A program made the translations under genes and the position numbers. DNA of 64,000 nucleotides from Paenibacillus sp. MSJ-34 (GTDB lineage Bacteria > Bacillota > Bacilli > Paenibacillales > Paenibacillaceae). Of this stretch, positions 46,842 through 55,190 are shown one piece after another (position 1 is the first letter of the stretch; each line of letters begins with the position of its first letter). The notes below the pieces were generated by a model. It was not told the origin of the DNA. It did no database searches and was given only the letters and a program-made list of their open reading frames with translations. Where the stretch lies: the NCBI RefSeq assembly GCF_018918005.1, contig NZ_JAHLPR010000010.1, forward strand, positions 61,031 through 125,030. Direction: 5' to 3'.

Positions 46842-46981
46842 GAATGTCGGTTAAGAAGAAGCATGCTTGCGGTATCTGGTTCGTTCCTAGTGTCATGTAC
46901 TGCGGCAAGAACTGTGTTATTCAGCAGTGCGATCACGCCACTTTGGCGAAACGGCGGCCTGCATAAGCGCTATACTGGCTA

Positions 46982-47010
46982 TTGCCATATCGGGCCGGTT
47001 AAAGTATAAT
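46982..47010 (+). promoter_or_regulatory. Strong sigma-A promoter of a very short transcript
   Basis: TTGCCA (46982-46987), exactly 17 nt, TATAAT (47005-47010). Transcription should begin near 47017 and meets an intrinsic terminator at 47030-47067. No start codon or ribosome binding site lies between. Confidence 0.72.
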
Positions 47011-47016
47011 ATAGAC

Positions 47017-47067
47017 AAGTTAACGGAAGAACCGTAGCGAGGACCCATCCTTTGCTGCGGTTTTTTT
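47017..47067 (+). ncRNA. Putative small RNA of about 50 nt between cinA and recA
   Basis: Defined by the promoter at 46982-47010 and the terminator at 47030-47067. It is almost entirely the terminator hairpin with a short 5' tail. It may be a small RNA, an attenuated leader of recA, or a transcriptional barrier; the sequence alone cannot decide. No resemblance to a known RNA family was recognised. Confidence 0.4.
47030..47067 (+). terminator. Intrinsic terminator upstream of recA
   Basis: AACCGTAGC (47030-47038) with GCTGCGGTT (47054-47062), one G-U pair, an inner AGGA/TCCT stem and seven T. It lies just ahead of the LexA-like box and the recA promoter and shields recA from upstream transcription. 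Confidence 0.82.
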
Positions 47068-47099
47068 GCGGCCAATGAACGCGCATGTCGAGAAAAAAA

Positions 47100-47113
47100 C
47101 GAATGTATGTTCG
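47100..47113. promoter_or_regulatory. LexA (DinR) SOS box of recA
   Basis: CGAATGTATGTTCG fits the Gram-positive SOS consensus CGAACnnnnGTTCG with one change, and has the same CGAAT...GTTCG outline as the B. subtilis recA box. It is 9 nt upstream of the -35, so LexA would repress recA until DNA damage. Confidence 0.85.
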
Positions 47114-47122
47114 AAAAAATAC

Positions 47123-47151
47123 TTGGCAAAGGGTGAAAAACAAGGTATCAT
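47123..47151 (+). promoter_or_regulatory. Sigma-A promoter of recA
   Basis: TTGGCA (47123-47128), 17-nt spacer, TATCAT (47146-47151), 31 nt before the recA start. Confidence 0.82.
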
Positions 47152-47182
47152 AAAACTATAAATCAAGAAGGAAGTGAGTTCA

Positions 47183-48238
47183 TTGTCAGATCGTCGCGCT
47201 GCACTTGAAATGGCATTACGTAATATCGAGAAACAATTCGGAAAAGGCTCGATCATGAAGCTGGGCGAATCCACACATATGCAGGTTGAAATCGTGCCGA
47301 GCGGATCGCTCGCGCTGGATATCGCGCTAGGAATCGGCGGATTGCCGCGGGGACGGATCGTCGAAGTGTACGGACCGGAATCGTCCGGTAAAACGACCGT
47401 CGCGCTGCATGCGATCGCCGAAGTGCAAAAGATCGGCGGACAAGCCGCCTTTATCGATGCGGAGCACGCGCTCGACCCGTTATACGCCAGCAAACTCGGC
47501 GTCAACATCGACGAATTGCTGCTATCCCAACCGGATACGGGAGAGCAAGCTTTGGAAATTGCGGAGGCGTTAGTGCGCAGCGGGGCGGTTGACATTATCG
47601 TCATCGACTCGGTTGCGGCATTGGTGCCGAAAGCGGAAATCGAAGGAGAGATGGGCGATTCGCATGTCGGATTGCAGGCAAGGCTCATGTCGCAGGCGCT
47701 GCGCAAGCTGTCCGGCGCGATCAGCAAATCGAAGACGATCGCGATCTTCATTAACCAACTTCGCGAGAAGGTAGGCGTCATGTTCGGCAATCCGGAGACG
47801 ACGCCGGGCGGACGAGCTTTGAAATTTTATTCGACGGTTCGTTTGGACGTCAGACGCGTCGAGACGATCAAGCAAGGCAACGACATGGTCGGCAACCGTA
47901 CCCGCATTAAGGTCGTCAAGAATAAAGTCGCGCCGCCGTTCAAACAGGCGGATATCGATATTATGTACGGCGAAGGGATATCCAAGGAAGGCAGCATTAT
48001 CGATATCGGAACGGAGATGGATATCGTCAACAAGAGCGGCGCATGGTATTCGTACGAGAACGAGCGGCTTGGGCAAGGCCGGGAGAATGCGAAGCAATTT
48101 CTGAAAGATCATCCGGAAATCGCGCTCGTCATCGAGAACAAAATCCGCGAAGCGAGCAATTTGGCGGCCGCTGCCGTGTCAAGCGCGCCGGCTTCGTTGG
48201 ATGACGAAGAGGAAGAATTTGAATTGGAAGCGGAATAA
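47183..48238 (+). CDS. recA: Recombinase RecA
   Basis: DNA strand-exchange ATPase and LexA co-protease. 351 residues: [20 protein letters not shown] at the N-terminus, Walker [10 protein letters not shown] (about 63-71), the [14 protein letters not shown] signature and an acidic C-terminal tail. TTG at 47183 follows GAAGGAAG with good spacing and gives the standard MSDRRAALE start; the GTG at 47174 lies in the ribosome binding site region. The gene has its own SOS-regulated promoter and a terminator before recX. Confidence 0.98.
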   Translation: MSDRRAALEMALRNIEKQFGKGSIMKLGESTHMQVEIVPSGSLALDIALGIGGLPRGRIVEVYGPESSGKTTVALHAIAEVQKIGGQAAFIDAEHALDPLYASKLGVNIDELLLSQPDTGEQALEIAEALVRSGAVDIIVIDSVAALVPKAEIEGEMGDSHVGLQARLMSQALRKLSGAISKSKTIAIFINQLREKVGVMFGNPETTPGGRALKFYSTVRLDVRRVETIKQGNDMVGNRTRIKVVKNKVAPPFKQADIDIMYGEGISKEGSIIDIGTEMDIVNKSGAWYSYENERLGQGRENAKQFLKDHPEIALVIENKIREASNLAAAAVSSAPASLDDEEEEFELEAE

Positions 48239-48252
48239 CCATTGCGGAAAAG

Positions 48253-48292
48253 CCTTTACATGCGAATAAAGCGGTAAAGGTTTTTCTTTTTT
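48253..48292 (+). terminator. Intrinsic terminator after recA
   Basis: CCTTTAC (48253-48259) with GTAAAGG (48274-48280), flanked by A-rich and T-rich sequence (TTTTTCTTTTTT). Read-through into recX 26 nt downstream would give less RecX than RecA, as seen for recA-recX pairs elsewhere. Confidence 0.75.
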
Positions 48293-48317
48293 AGGCGGTC
48301 TATAGGAGGGAGAACGA

Positions 48318-49055
48318 TTGGAACAAAACGAACGGCCAGAGGCCGCATCGACCGGACCGGACCGGGAAAGAACGATTACGGCGGTGGAACGGGACGCAAA
48401 GCAATCCCGCCGTTATATTATATATGCGGACGGAGAGCCTATACTCAACGTGCATGAAGATATTATGGTCAAGTACAGGCTGTTAAAAGGCGCCGTATTG
48501 TTCGAGGAAGACATTCGCGCCATCGTGCGCGCCGACGAATTGCAGCAGGCATATGTGCAGGCGCTCCGTTACCTGGAGCGGAAACCTCGGACGAGCAAAG
48601 AGATTGCGGTCAGGCTGACGCAAAAAGGGTTTGAAGCAGAGTTGATCGAGCAAGTCATCCGCCGCTTGGAGGACGAACGTTTCGTGGACGATGCGCTCTA
48701 TGCCGAGCAATGGACGAAGCAGCGCGTTTACGGGCATAAGAAAGGGCGGATTTGGGTAAAACATGAATTGCAGCAGAAGGGCGTTTCCAAGGAAGAAATC
48801 GCGCAAGCGATCGAACAACTCGAGCCGGAGCGCGAGTTGGAGAGCGCCATTCAGGCCGGGCTGAAGAAATGGCGCCAAACGAAAGGGAGCGTGAAGGAAC
48901 GCAAGCAGAAAACGGCTGCGTATTTACTGCGCCGCGGTTATCCCGGAGAACTGGCGTATCGCGCGATACGGACGATTGCCTGGCAGGAGCCGGCCGATCC
49001 GGAGGGCGTTGTCGGGGATGAAGGGGACGACGATGATATCCCGTTTGGCGATTAA
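48318..49055 (+). CDS. recX: Regulatory protein RecX
   Basis: Binds RecA filaments and limits their activity. 245 residues built of three-helix repeats: ALRYLERKPRTSKEIAVRLT, QVIRRLEDERFVDDALYAEQW, HELQQKGVSKEEIAQAIEQL and RKQKTAAYLLRRGY. TTG start at 48318 follows GGAGGGAGAA by 6 nt. The C-terminus is acidic and disordered. B. subtilis encodes recX elsewhere; here it follows recA directly. Confidence 0.92.
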   Translation: MEQNERPEAASTGPDRERTITAVERDAKQSRRYIIYADGEPILNVHEDIMVKYRLLKGAVLFEEDIRAIVRADELQQAYVQALRYLERKPRTSKEIAVRLTQKGFEAELIEQVIRRLEDERFVDDALYAEQWTKQRVYGHKKGRIWVKHELQQKGVSKEEIAQAIEQLEPERELESAIQAGLKKWRQTKGSVKERKQKTAAYLLRRGYPGELAYRAIRTIAWQEPADPEGVVGDEGDDDDIPFGD

Positions 49056-49153
49056 ATTATTTAATAATTAACGACATGAAATAAATGAATCCCGAATTCG
49101 TCCGCGGTCGAAGAGAACGATTGCACGCCCGGGCGATAAACTGATTCAATTGC

Positions 49154-49183
49154 TTGACAATTTCTTTTTATAAATAATACAAT
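49154..49183 (+). promoter_or_regulatory. Sigma-A promoter of rny
   Basis: Consensus TTGACA (49154-49159), 18-nt spacer, TACAAT (49178-49183). A second TATAAT at 49191-49196 has no good -35. The resulting leader is about 220 nt. Confidence 0.78.
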
Positions 49184-49189
49184 GAGAAT

Positions 49190-49413
49190 GTATAATTTTA
49201 ATCAGGGTCAGTTTTTCCTTCCAAAAAATTGATTCCATTTGATTTATTTCGCCAATCATTGACTTGCTTGATCTCACCTTTGTGGGATTCGCGCGAGAAG
49301 CGCTGACAGCGCGATCTAGTGTGCATCTTAAACGATGAATATGTAAGTGAAACGGATGAAAACCGAAAATAGCCCAAGCAATGCCTTGGAGAATCAACGA
49401 GGAGGTGAACAAG
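49190..49413 (+). other. Long 5' leader of rny
   Basis: The 358-nt gap between recX and rny holds the promoter and this leader. A hairpin with one bulge can form between GATTCGCGC (49286-49294) and GCGCGATC (49309-49316). I see no terminator, known riboswitch or small gene; short open frames here are not supported. The leader ends at GAGGAGGTGA. Confidence 0.5.
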
Positions 49414-50958
49414 ATGGAAAACATCTGGATCTCGATCGTTCTCGTTGTAGCCGCATTAATCTTTGGGTTTGGGATTGGTTATTTTATTCGCAAGTCTCTT
49501 GCTGAAGCTAAAATTTCTAGTGCAGAACACGCCGCCGCGCAAATCGTGGAAAACTCCAAGAAAGAAGCGGAAGCACTGAAGAAAGAAACGGTCCTGGAAG
49601 CAAAAGACGAAGTTCATAAGCTACGGGCCGAAGCTGAAAAAGACATTCGTGAGCGTCGAAATGAAATTCAACGTCAAGAAAGACGATTGTTGCAAAAAGA
49701 GGAATCGCTGGATAAAAAAATAGAATCGCTGGAACGTAAAGAAGAACAAGTGGCGAACAAGGAGAAGCGTATCGAGGAAACGCAAGAACAGATAGATTTG
49801 CTCTATAAAAATCAAATTGCCGAGTTGGAGCGCATATCCAATTTATCGATGGAAGACGCGCGTACGATCATATTAACGAACGTCGAGCAGGAAGTCAGAC
49901 ACGAAACGGCACAGATGATTAAAGAAATCGAGCAGCAAGCGAAGGAAGAAGCGGACAAAAAGTCGCGCGAAATCATTACGCTTGCGATCCAACGTTGTGC
50001 GGCGGATCATGTGGCGGAAACGACCGTCTCGGTCGTTACGCTGCCGAACGAGGAAATGAAAGGCCGCATTATCGGACGCGAAGGACGCAACATCCGCGCG
50101 CTCGAAACGTTGACCGGCATCGATTTAATTATCGACGATACGCCGGAAGCGGTTATTTTATCCGGCTTCGACCCGATTCGTCGGGAAATTGCGCGCACAT
50201 CGCTCGAGAAATTGGTAGCGGACGGAAGAATTCATCCCGCCCGTATCGAGGAAATGGTCGAGAAGTCGCGTAAAGAAGTGGACGAACGCATTCGTGAATA
50301 CGGAGAACAGGCGACGTTCGAGGTTGGCGTGCATGGTCTGCATCCCGATTTGATTAAAATTCTCGGCCGATTGAAATTTCGGACGAGCTATGGTCAGAAT
50401 GTTCTTAAGCACTCCATGGAGGTCGCGTATCTTGCAGGGTTGATGGCCGGAGAACTTGGCGAAGATGTTACATTGGCGAGACGTGCCGGGCTTTTGCACG
50501 ACATCGGTAAAGCGCTGGATCATGAAGTGGAAGGGTCTCATGTCGAAATCGGCGTAGAGTTAGCGAAGAAATATAAGGAACATCCGGTCGTTATTAACAG
50601 TATCGCTTCCCATCATGGGGACTGCGAAGCGACTTCCGTCATTGCGATGCTCGTCGGCGCGGCGGACGCCTTATCGGCAGCCAGACCGGGAGCGCGCAGA
50701 GAAACGCTGGAAACGTATATTAAACGTCTGGAGAAGTTGGAGGAAATTTCCGAATCTTTCGAAGGCGTCGAGAAATCGTATGCAATTCAAGCGGGGCGCG
50801 AAGTGCGCGTCATGGTACAGCCCGATAAGATCGACGATACCGAAGCGTTCCGTCTGGCTCGCGATATTACGAAAACGATCGAGAACGAGCTGGATTATCC
50901 GGGACATATTAAAGTCACGGTTATCCGCGAAACGCGCGCGGTTGAATACGCTAAATAA
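49414..50958 (+). CDS. rny: Ribonuclease Y
   Basis: Membrane-anchored endoribonuclease that starts mRNA decay. 514 residues: one N-terminal membrane helix ([20 protein letters not shown]), a long coiled coil rich in Glu and Lys (about 30-200), a KH domain ([20 protein letters not shown], about 215) and an HD domain with [10 protein letters not shown] (about 362) and ASHHGD. ATG at 49414 after GAGGAGGTGA; an upstream ATG at 49381 precedes that site. PNPase and RNase J partners are in this window. Confidence 0.97.
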   Translation: MENIWISIVLVVAALIFGFGIGYFIRKSLAEAKISSAEHAAAQIVENSKKEAEALKKETVLEAKDEVHKLRAEAEKDIRERRNEIQRQERRLLQKEESLDKKIESLERKEEQVANKEKRIEETQEQIDLLYKNQIAELERISNLSMEDARTIILTNVEQEVRHETAQMIKEIEQQAKEEADKKSREIITLAIQRCAADHVAETTVSVVTLPNEEMKGRIIGREGRNIRALETLTGIDLIIDDTPEAVILSGFDPIRREIARTSLEKLVADGRIHPARIEEMVEKSRKEVDERIREYGEQATFEVGVHGLHPDLIKILGRLKFRTSYGQNVLKHSMEVAYLAGLMAGELGEDVTLARRAGLLHDIGKALDHEVEGSHVEIGVELAKKYKEHPVVINSIASHHGDCEATSVIAMLVGAADALSAARPGARRETLETYIKRLEKLEEISESFEGVEKSYAIQAGREVRVMVQPDKIDDTEAFRLARDITKTIENELDYPGHIKVTVIRETRAVEYAK

Positions 50959-50968
50959 TGAACACAAT

Positions 50969-51000
50969 GAAAAGTGGCTCCCGTTTTCGGGCCACTTTTC
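50969..51000 (+). terminator. Terminator-like hairpin between rny and ymdB
   Basis: GAAAAGTGG (50969-50977) with CCACTTTTC (50992-51000) and an inner CCCG/CGGG stem closed by TTTT, with a CT bulge. There is no long T-run after it, so partial read-through to ymdB is likely. Confidence 0.6.
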
Positions 51001-51048
51001 ACTTGTATAGCAACGGTTTTGGAAGCGAGTTGTAAGGAGGAGAATCCC

Positions 51049-51843
51049 ATTAAGATTTTATTCATCGGAGATATCGTCGGCAATATAGGAAGAAAAGCGT
51101 TGAAGCAGACGCTGCCGATGCTGAAGGAAAAGCACCAGCCGCACTTCATTATCGCAAACGGCGAAAATGCGGCCGGAGGTAAAGGGTTGACGGCCGCGGT
51201 CGCGAAAGAGTTTTTCGAACAAGGAGTTCATGGGCTGACGATGGGCAATCACACCTGGGCGAATAAAGAAATATTCGATTTTATCGACGACGAGCCGCGC
51301 ATCGTAAGACCCGCCAATTTCCCGCCCGGCACGCCGGGGCAAGGAGTTACGGTCGTGAAAGGGAACGGGGCGGAACTGCTTCTCGTCAATTTGCAAGGCA
51401 GAACGTTCATGTCGTCGATCGATTGCCCGTTTCGCAAAGCAGATGACATATTGAATCAATACGGCAAAAAACATAAATTTATATTTGTCGATTTCCATGC
51501 GGAAGCGACTTCCGAGAAAATTGCCATGGGATGGCATTTGGACGGTCGGGTCTCGGTCGTCGTCGGAACGCATACGCATGTTCAGACGAACGACGAGACG
51601 ATATTGCCCGAGCAAACGGCTTATATAACCGATGTAGGCATGGTCGGCCCGAAAGAAGGGGTGCTCGGAACCGATCGGGAAGCCGTACTGCGGAAGTTCA
51701 AAACGCAACTTCCCGTCCGCTTTAGCGTCGCGGAAGGAAAATGGCATTTCCACGCCGTTATCGTGGAATTGGACGATCATACGGGCAAGGCGAAGCGTAT
51801 TGACAAAATACGGATCGTTGAGGACGAATGGATCATGAGCTAA
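51049..51843 (+). CDS. ymdB: Metallophosphoesterase YmdB, probable ATT start
   Basis: 264 residues, the length of B. subtilis YmdB, a phosphodiesterase affecting biofilm gene expression. Motifs: KILFIGDIVGNIGRKAL, IIANGENAAGGKGLT, MGNHTWANKEI and VVVGTHTHVQTNDETILP with metal-binding His. No ATG, GTG or TTG lies at the expected start; ATT at 51049 is 8 nt after AAGGAGGAGA (51034-51043) and gives the family-typical first residues. An in-frame TTG about 30 nt upstream lacks a ribosome binding site. Overlap with rny is absent. Confidence 0.9.
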   Translation: MKILFIGDIVGNIGRKALKQTLPMLKEKHQPHFIIANGENAAGGKGLTAAVAKEFFEQGVHGLTMGNHTWANKEIFDFIDDEPRIVRPANFPPGTPGQGVTVVKGNGAELLLVNLQGRTFMSSIDCPFRKADDILNQYGKKHKFIFVDFHAEATSEKIAMGWHLDGRVSVVVGTHTHVQTNDETILPEQTAYITDVGMVGPKEGVLGTDREAVLRKFKTQLPVRFSVAEGKWHFHAVIVELDDHTGKAKRIDKIRIVEDEWIMS

Positions 51844-51858
51844 TATATAAGCGAAAAA

Positions 51859-51887
51859 GAAGGAATTTTTTTGCCTCTCTCGAATAT
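51859..51887 (+). promoter_or_regulatory. Sigma-H-like promoter of spoVS
   Basis: GAAGGAATT (51859-51867), 11-nt spacer, CTCGAATAT (51879-51887) fits the sigma-H pattern RnAGGAwWW...RnnGAATww with one mismatch. B. subtilis spoVS is known to be sigma-H dependent, which supports the call. Confidence 0.7.
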
Positions 51888-51933
51888 GTTTTAATAGTGG
51901 AATCAATCCATCATTCCCGAGGAGGTTCTTTTC

Positions 51934-52194
51934 ATGGAAGTATTAAAAGTTTCAGCAAAATCCAATCCAAACTCCGTTGCCGGTGCGCTGGCAGGTGTGT
52001 TACGCGAACGTGGAGCCGCTGAATTGCAAGCGATCGGCGCCGGCGCATTGAATCAAGCGATTAAAGCAGTAGCGATTGCCAGAGGATTCGTAGCGCCGAG
52101 TGGAGTTGATTTGATTTGCATTCCTGCTTTTACGGATATTGTGATTGATGGGGAAGATCGTACCGCTATTAAATTAATCGTAGAACCTAGATAA
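51934..52194 (+). CDS. spoVS: Stage V sporulation protein S
   Basis: 86 residues, the full standard length, with LKVSAKSNPNSVAGALAGVL, AIGAGALNQAIKAVAIARGF and FTDIVIDGEDRTAIKLIVEP. SpoVS is an Alba-like small protein needed for efficient sporulation and coat assembly in B. subtilis. ATG at 51934 follows GAGGAGG. It is transcribed alone between a sigma-H-like promoter and a strong terminator. Confidence 0.97.
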   Translation: MEVLKVSAKSNPNSVAGALAGVLRERGAAELQAIGAGALNQAIKAVAIARGFVAPSGVDLICIPAFTDIVIDGEDRTAIKLIVEPR

Positions 52195-52215
52195 TGATTC
52201 ATGGATTGATATCCG

Positions 52216-52257
52216 CCTGTTTACCGCGTCATGACGATGTGTAGACAGGTTTTTTTG
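52216..52257 (+). terminator. Intrinsic terminator after spoVS
   Basis: CCTGTTTAC (52216-52224) with GTAGACAGG (52241-52249), one G-U pair, followed by eight T. A CGTCATGACG palindrome in the loop can form a further small stem. Confidence 0.85.
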
Positions 52258-52291
52258 CGTGGACAATAAGAAATGGGACGAGGTGTGACGG

Positions 52292-53260
52292 ATGGATAAA
52301 GGCGTCATCGATTTTCACTGCGACGTACTGAGCAAAATGCTGTTCGATCCGGCGATCCGCTTTGAAGAAGATGAGAAGCTGGATGTATCGCTGGCCAAAC
52401 TGATACAGGGCGGCGTCGGAGCGCAATGCTTTGCTGTCTATTTATCGGAGCGGCTCGGCCCGCCGCGGTTCGATGATATACTCCGCAGCATCGATCTGTT
52501 TCGCCGCCGAATTGTCGCTAACCCGGCCATGAAATGGATCCGTTCGCAAGAGGATTGGATCGAATGGGAACAAGAGGCCTCTAGCGGCAATAAGCGTATC
52601 GGGGCGCTGCTCTCGCTTGAGGGGGCGGACGGGCTCGAGGCGGATCTGACGAAGCTGCGAATATGCAGCTATTTAGGCGTGCGCTTCCTCGGGATTACAT
52701 GGAACTACGCCAACTGGGCCGCGGACGGAGTGCAGGAAGCGCGCAAGGGCGGATTCACGGCAAAAGGGAGACGGCTAGTTCAGGAATGCAACCGTTTAGG
52801 CATGCTGATGGACGTATCGCATTTGACGGAACGCGGTTTTTGGCAACTGGCCGAATGGGCGGAAAAACCGTTCATCGCTTCGCATTCCAACGCCTATGCC
52901 GTATGCCCTCATCCCCGCAATTTGCGTGACGAGCAAATTAAGCATATCATTGGGATGGACGGAAGAATCGGCATTACGTTCGTTCCCTCCTTCGTTGCCG
53001 CGGGCAAGCGGGCGGCCGTCGACGATATTTTGCGTCATATCGACCATGTGTGCGCGCTCGGCGGCGAACGTCATATCATGTTCGGCTCTGACTTTGACGG
53101 TATCGAGGAATGGGTGGAAGGATTGGAACATGCTGGCCAATACGCACAATTAAGAGATTCACTCTCGCGGCATTACCGTCAGGAACTGGTCGAACGGTTT
53201 TTGCACGGCAATGCTTCCGCATATCTGAAAGCGTATCTACCAAGCCGGAACGAAGATTGA
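52292..53260 (+). CDS. Dipeptidase, M19 renal dipeptidase family
   Basis: 322 residues of the amidohydrolase fold. Metal ligands appear in order: the HxD of VIDFHCDVLSKM, the bridging Glu of LSLEGADGLE, two His in MDVSHLTERGF and FIASHSNAYAV, and Asp in GSDFDGIEEW. It hydrolyses dipeptides, possibly with D-residues. No signal peptide is visible, so it is probably cytosolic. ATG at 52292 follows GAGGTGTGA. Substrate not determinable; the link to spoVS-korA is positional only. Confidence 0.88.
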   Translation: MDKGVIDFHCDVLSKMLFDPAIRFEEDEKLDVSLAKLIQGGVGAQCFAVYLSERLGPPRFDDILRSIDLFRRRIVANPAMKWIRSQEDWIEWEQEASSGNKRIGALLSLEGADGLEADLTKLRICSYLGVRFLGITWNYANWAADGVQEARKGGFTAKGRRLVQECNRLGMLMDVSHLTERGFWQLAEWAEKPFIASHSNAYAVCPHPRNLRDEQIKHIIGMDGRIGITFVPSFVAAGKRAAVDDILRHIDHVCALGGERHIMFGSDFDGIEEWVEGLEHAGQYAQLRDSLSRHYRQELVERFLHGNASAYLKAYLPSRNED

Positions 53261-53387
53261 AAGATTCGATCTCAAGTTGATATCAATTCAATCGAAAAGT
53301 GCTATCTTTATTTCCAGAGAAAACGCTTGCTTTTTCCATCCCTTAGTCATAAAATTTATTTGACTCACTGAAAAGATTTTTTTAATG

Positions 53388-53393
53388 TATAAT
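53388..53393 (+). promoter_or_regulatory. Candidate -10 element of korAB
   Basis: TATAAT in an AT-rich gap; the only TTGACT (53360-53365) is 22 nt upstream, too far for an ideal pair. A regulated promoter with an activator, or use of a less obvious -10, is possible. Confidence 0.4.
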
Positions 53394-53454
53394 CTTATCA
53401 TTTTTTGACGCTTTTCAACATGACGTTAGTCACATTTAAAGGAGATGGGCAATC

Positions 53455-55188
53455 TTGGTTAATCAATTGTCATGGAAGATCGGGGGACAACAAGGGGAAG
53501 GCGTAGAAAGTACGGACCGTATTTTCTCCACCGCGTTAAACCGTCTAGGTTATTATCTTTACGGATACCGTCATTTCTCTTCCCGGATTAAAGGCGGACA
53601 TACGAACAATAAAATCAGAATCAGCACGAAACCGATTCGTGCCATTTCGGACGATTTGGATATATTGGTCGCATTCGACCAAGAGAGCATCGATTTGAAC
53701 GCGCATGAATTGCGCAGCGGCGGCGTTGTCGTTGCCGATGCCAAATTCGGACCGACGCTTCCGGAAGGGATCGACGCCAAGTTGTTCGCGGTTCCGATTA
53801 CGGCGATCGCCGATGAGCTTGGAACGTCGTTGATGAAAAACATGGTCGCGTCCGGCGCATCCTGGGCGTTGCTCGGATTGCCGCTAGACGTTTTCAATAA
53901 AGCCGTATCCGAAGAATTCGGACGGAAAGGCGCAGCTGTCGTTGAAAAAAATATCGAAGCGGTAAAGCGGGGCGCAGAGTACGTATTGGAACTTGCTGGC
54001 GGTCCGCTGGAAGACTTGCGTTTGGAAGAAGCCGACGGCAGGCAGAAATTGTTTATGATCGGAAACGACGCGATCGGCCTCGGCGCGCTTGCCGCAGGCT
54101 GTCGATTTATGTCCGCGTATCCGATTACGCCGGCTTCGGAAATTATGGAATATTTAATTAAGCAATTGCCGAAATTCGGCGGTACGGTCATCCAAACGGA
54201 AGACGAAATCGCGGCGGTTACGATGGCGATCGGAGCCAACTACGGCGGAGCCAGAACGATGACGGCTTCGGCAGGACCCGGACTTTCGCTGATGATGGAA
54301 GCGATCGGCCTGGCGGGCATGACGGAAACGCCGGTCGTTATCGTCGATACGCAGCGCGGAGGTCCGAGCACGGGCTTGCCGACGAAACAGGAACAAAGCG
54401 ATATTAACGCCATGATCTACGGCACGCACGGAGAAATTCCAAAAATCGTGCTCGCGCCGAGTTCCATTGAAGAATGCTTCTACGACATGATCGAAGCGTT
54501 CAATCTGGCAGAAATTTATCAATGTCCGGTTATCGTCCTGACAGACTTGCAATTGTCATTGGGCAAGCAGTCTTGCGAACAGTTGGATTACAATAGAATT
54601 ACGATTGACCGCGGCAATCTGGTTCGCGATTTGCCGGAGCTCGAAGCGAATCAGTTGTTCAAACGCTACGAGTTTACGGAAAGCGGCATTTCGCCTCGCG
54701 TCCTTCCGGGCGACAAAAACGGCCTTCACCACGTAACGGGCGTCGAACACGACGAAACGGGCCGTCCGTCGGAAAATGCGGTGAACCGCAAGAAAATGAT
54801 GGATAAGAGATTGCGCAAAATTAAGGACATCAAGGTAAGCAATCCGATTCATGCGGATGCGCCGCACGAAGAGGCCGATCTGTTGATCGTCAGCATGAGC
54901 TCGACGGGCGGCACGGTTGACGAAGCGAGAAAACGTCTTGAGGCCGACGGCATCAAGACGAATCACGTAACGGTTCGCTTGCTCTATCCGTTCCCGACAG
55001 AATTGTTCGCGCCGTACGCCGAGAAAGCGAAACGAGTCGTCGTATTGGAGAATAACGCGACAGGCCAACTTGCTTCCCAAATTAAACTGAACGTAGGCTA
55101 TGCCGATAAAATTCGCAATATTTTGAAATACGACGGCAATCCTTTCTTGCCTTCGGAAGTATACAAAGCGTGTAAGGAGTTGAACTAG
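53455..55188 (+). CDS. korA: 2-oxoacid:ferredoxin oxidoreductase, alpha subunit (gamma-alpha fusion)
   Basis: 577 residues. The N-terminal gamma domain (about 1-180: SWKIGGQQGEGVESTDRIFS) is fused to the pyrimidine-binding alpha domain, with NDAIGLGALAAGCRFMSAYP, TEDEIAAVTMAIGANYGGAR, TASAGPGLSLMMEAIGLAGM and VDTQRGGPSTGLPTKQEQSD. With KorB it oxidatively decarboxylates 2-oxoglutarate or another 2-oxoacid to acyl-CoA, reducing ferredoxin. TTG at 53455 after AAGGAGATGGG. The beta gene follows after 2 nt. Substrate specificity cannot be read by eye. Confidence 0.92.
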   Translation: MVNQLSWKIGGQQGEGVESTDRIFSTALNRLGYYLYGYRHFSSRIKGGHTNNKIRISTKPIRAISDDLDILVAFDQESIDLNAHELRSGGVVVADAKFGPTLPEGIDAKLFAVPITAIADELGTSLMKNMVASGASWALLGLPLDVFNKAVSEEFGRKGAAVVEKNIEAVKRGAEYVLELAGGPLEDLRLEEADGRQKLFMIGNDAIGLGALAAGCRFMSAYPITPASEIMEYLIKQLPKFGGTVIQTEDEIAAVTMAIGANYGGARTMTASAGPGLSLMMEAIGLAGMTETPVVIVDTQRGGPSTGLPTKQEQSDINAMIYGTHGEIPKIVLAPSSIEECFYDMIEAFNLAEIYQCPVIVLTDLQLSLGKQSCEQLDYNRITIDRGNLVRDLPELEANQLFKRYEFTESGISPRVLPGDKNGLHHVTGVEHDETGRPSENAVNRKKMMDKRLRKIKDIKVSNPIHADAPHEEADLLIVSMSSTGGTVDEARKRLEADGIKTNHVTVRLLYPFPTELFAPYAEKAKRVVVLENNATGQLASQIKLNVGYADKIRNILKYDGNPFLPSEVYKACKELN

Positions 55189-55190
55189 AA

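Noticed and set aside
46616..46936. 106-codon minus-strand open frame in the cinA-recA gap
   Set aside because: It spans the two repeat units, has no convincing ribosome binding site, and its repeated motifs come from the DNA repeat. It may appear as a hypothetical protein in annotations, but I would not call it.
46809..47009. 66-codon plus-strand open frame before recA
   Set aside because: It runs through repeat unit 2 and the promoter at 46982-47010, lacks a Shine-Dalgarno and shows no family pattern.
49054..49075. AT-rich dyad after recX as a terminator
   Set aside because: The stem is only A-T pairs with no U-tract; too weak to call.
49146..49424. 92-codon minus-strand open frame in the rny leader
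   Set aside because: It overlaps the rny promoter and start and lacks a ribosome binding site; composition fits non-coding AT-rich DNA.
53278..53287. TTGATATCAA palindrome in the gap before korA
   Set aside because: A 10-bp palindrome in AT-rich DNA is expected by chance, and its place relative to the -10 gives no clear role.
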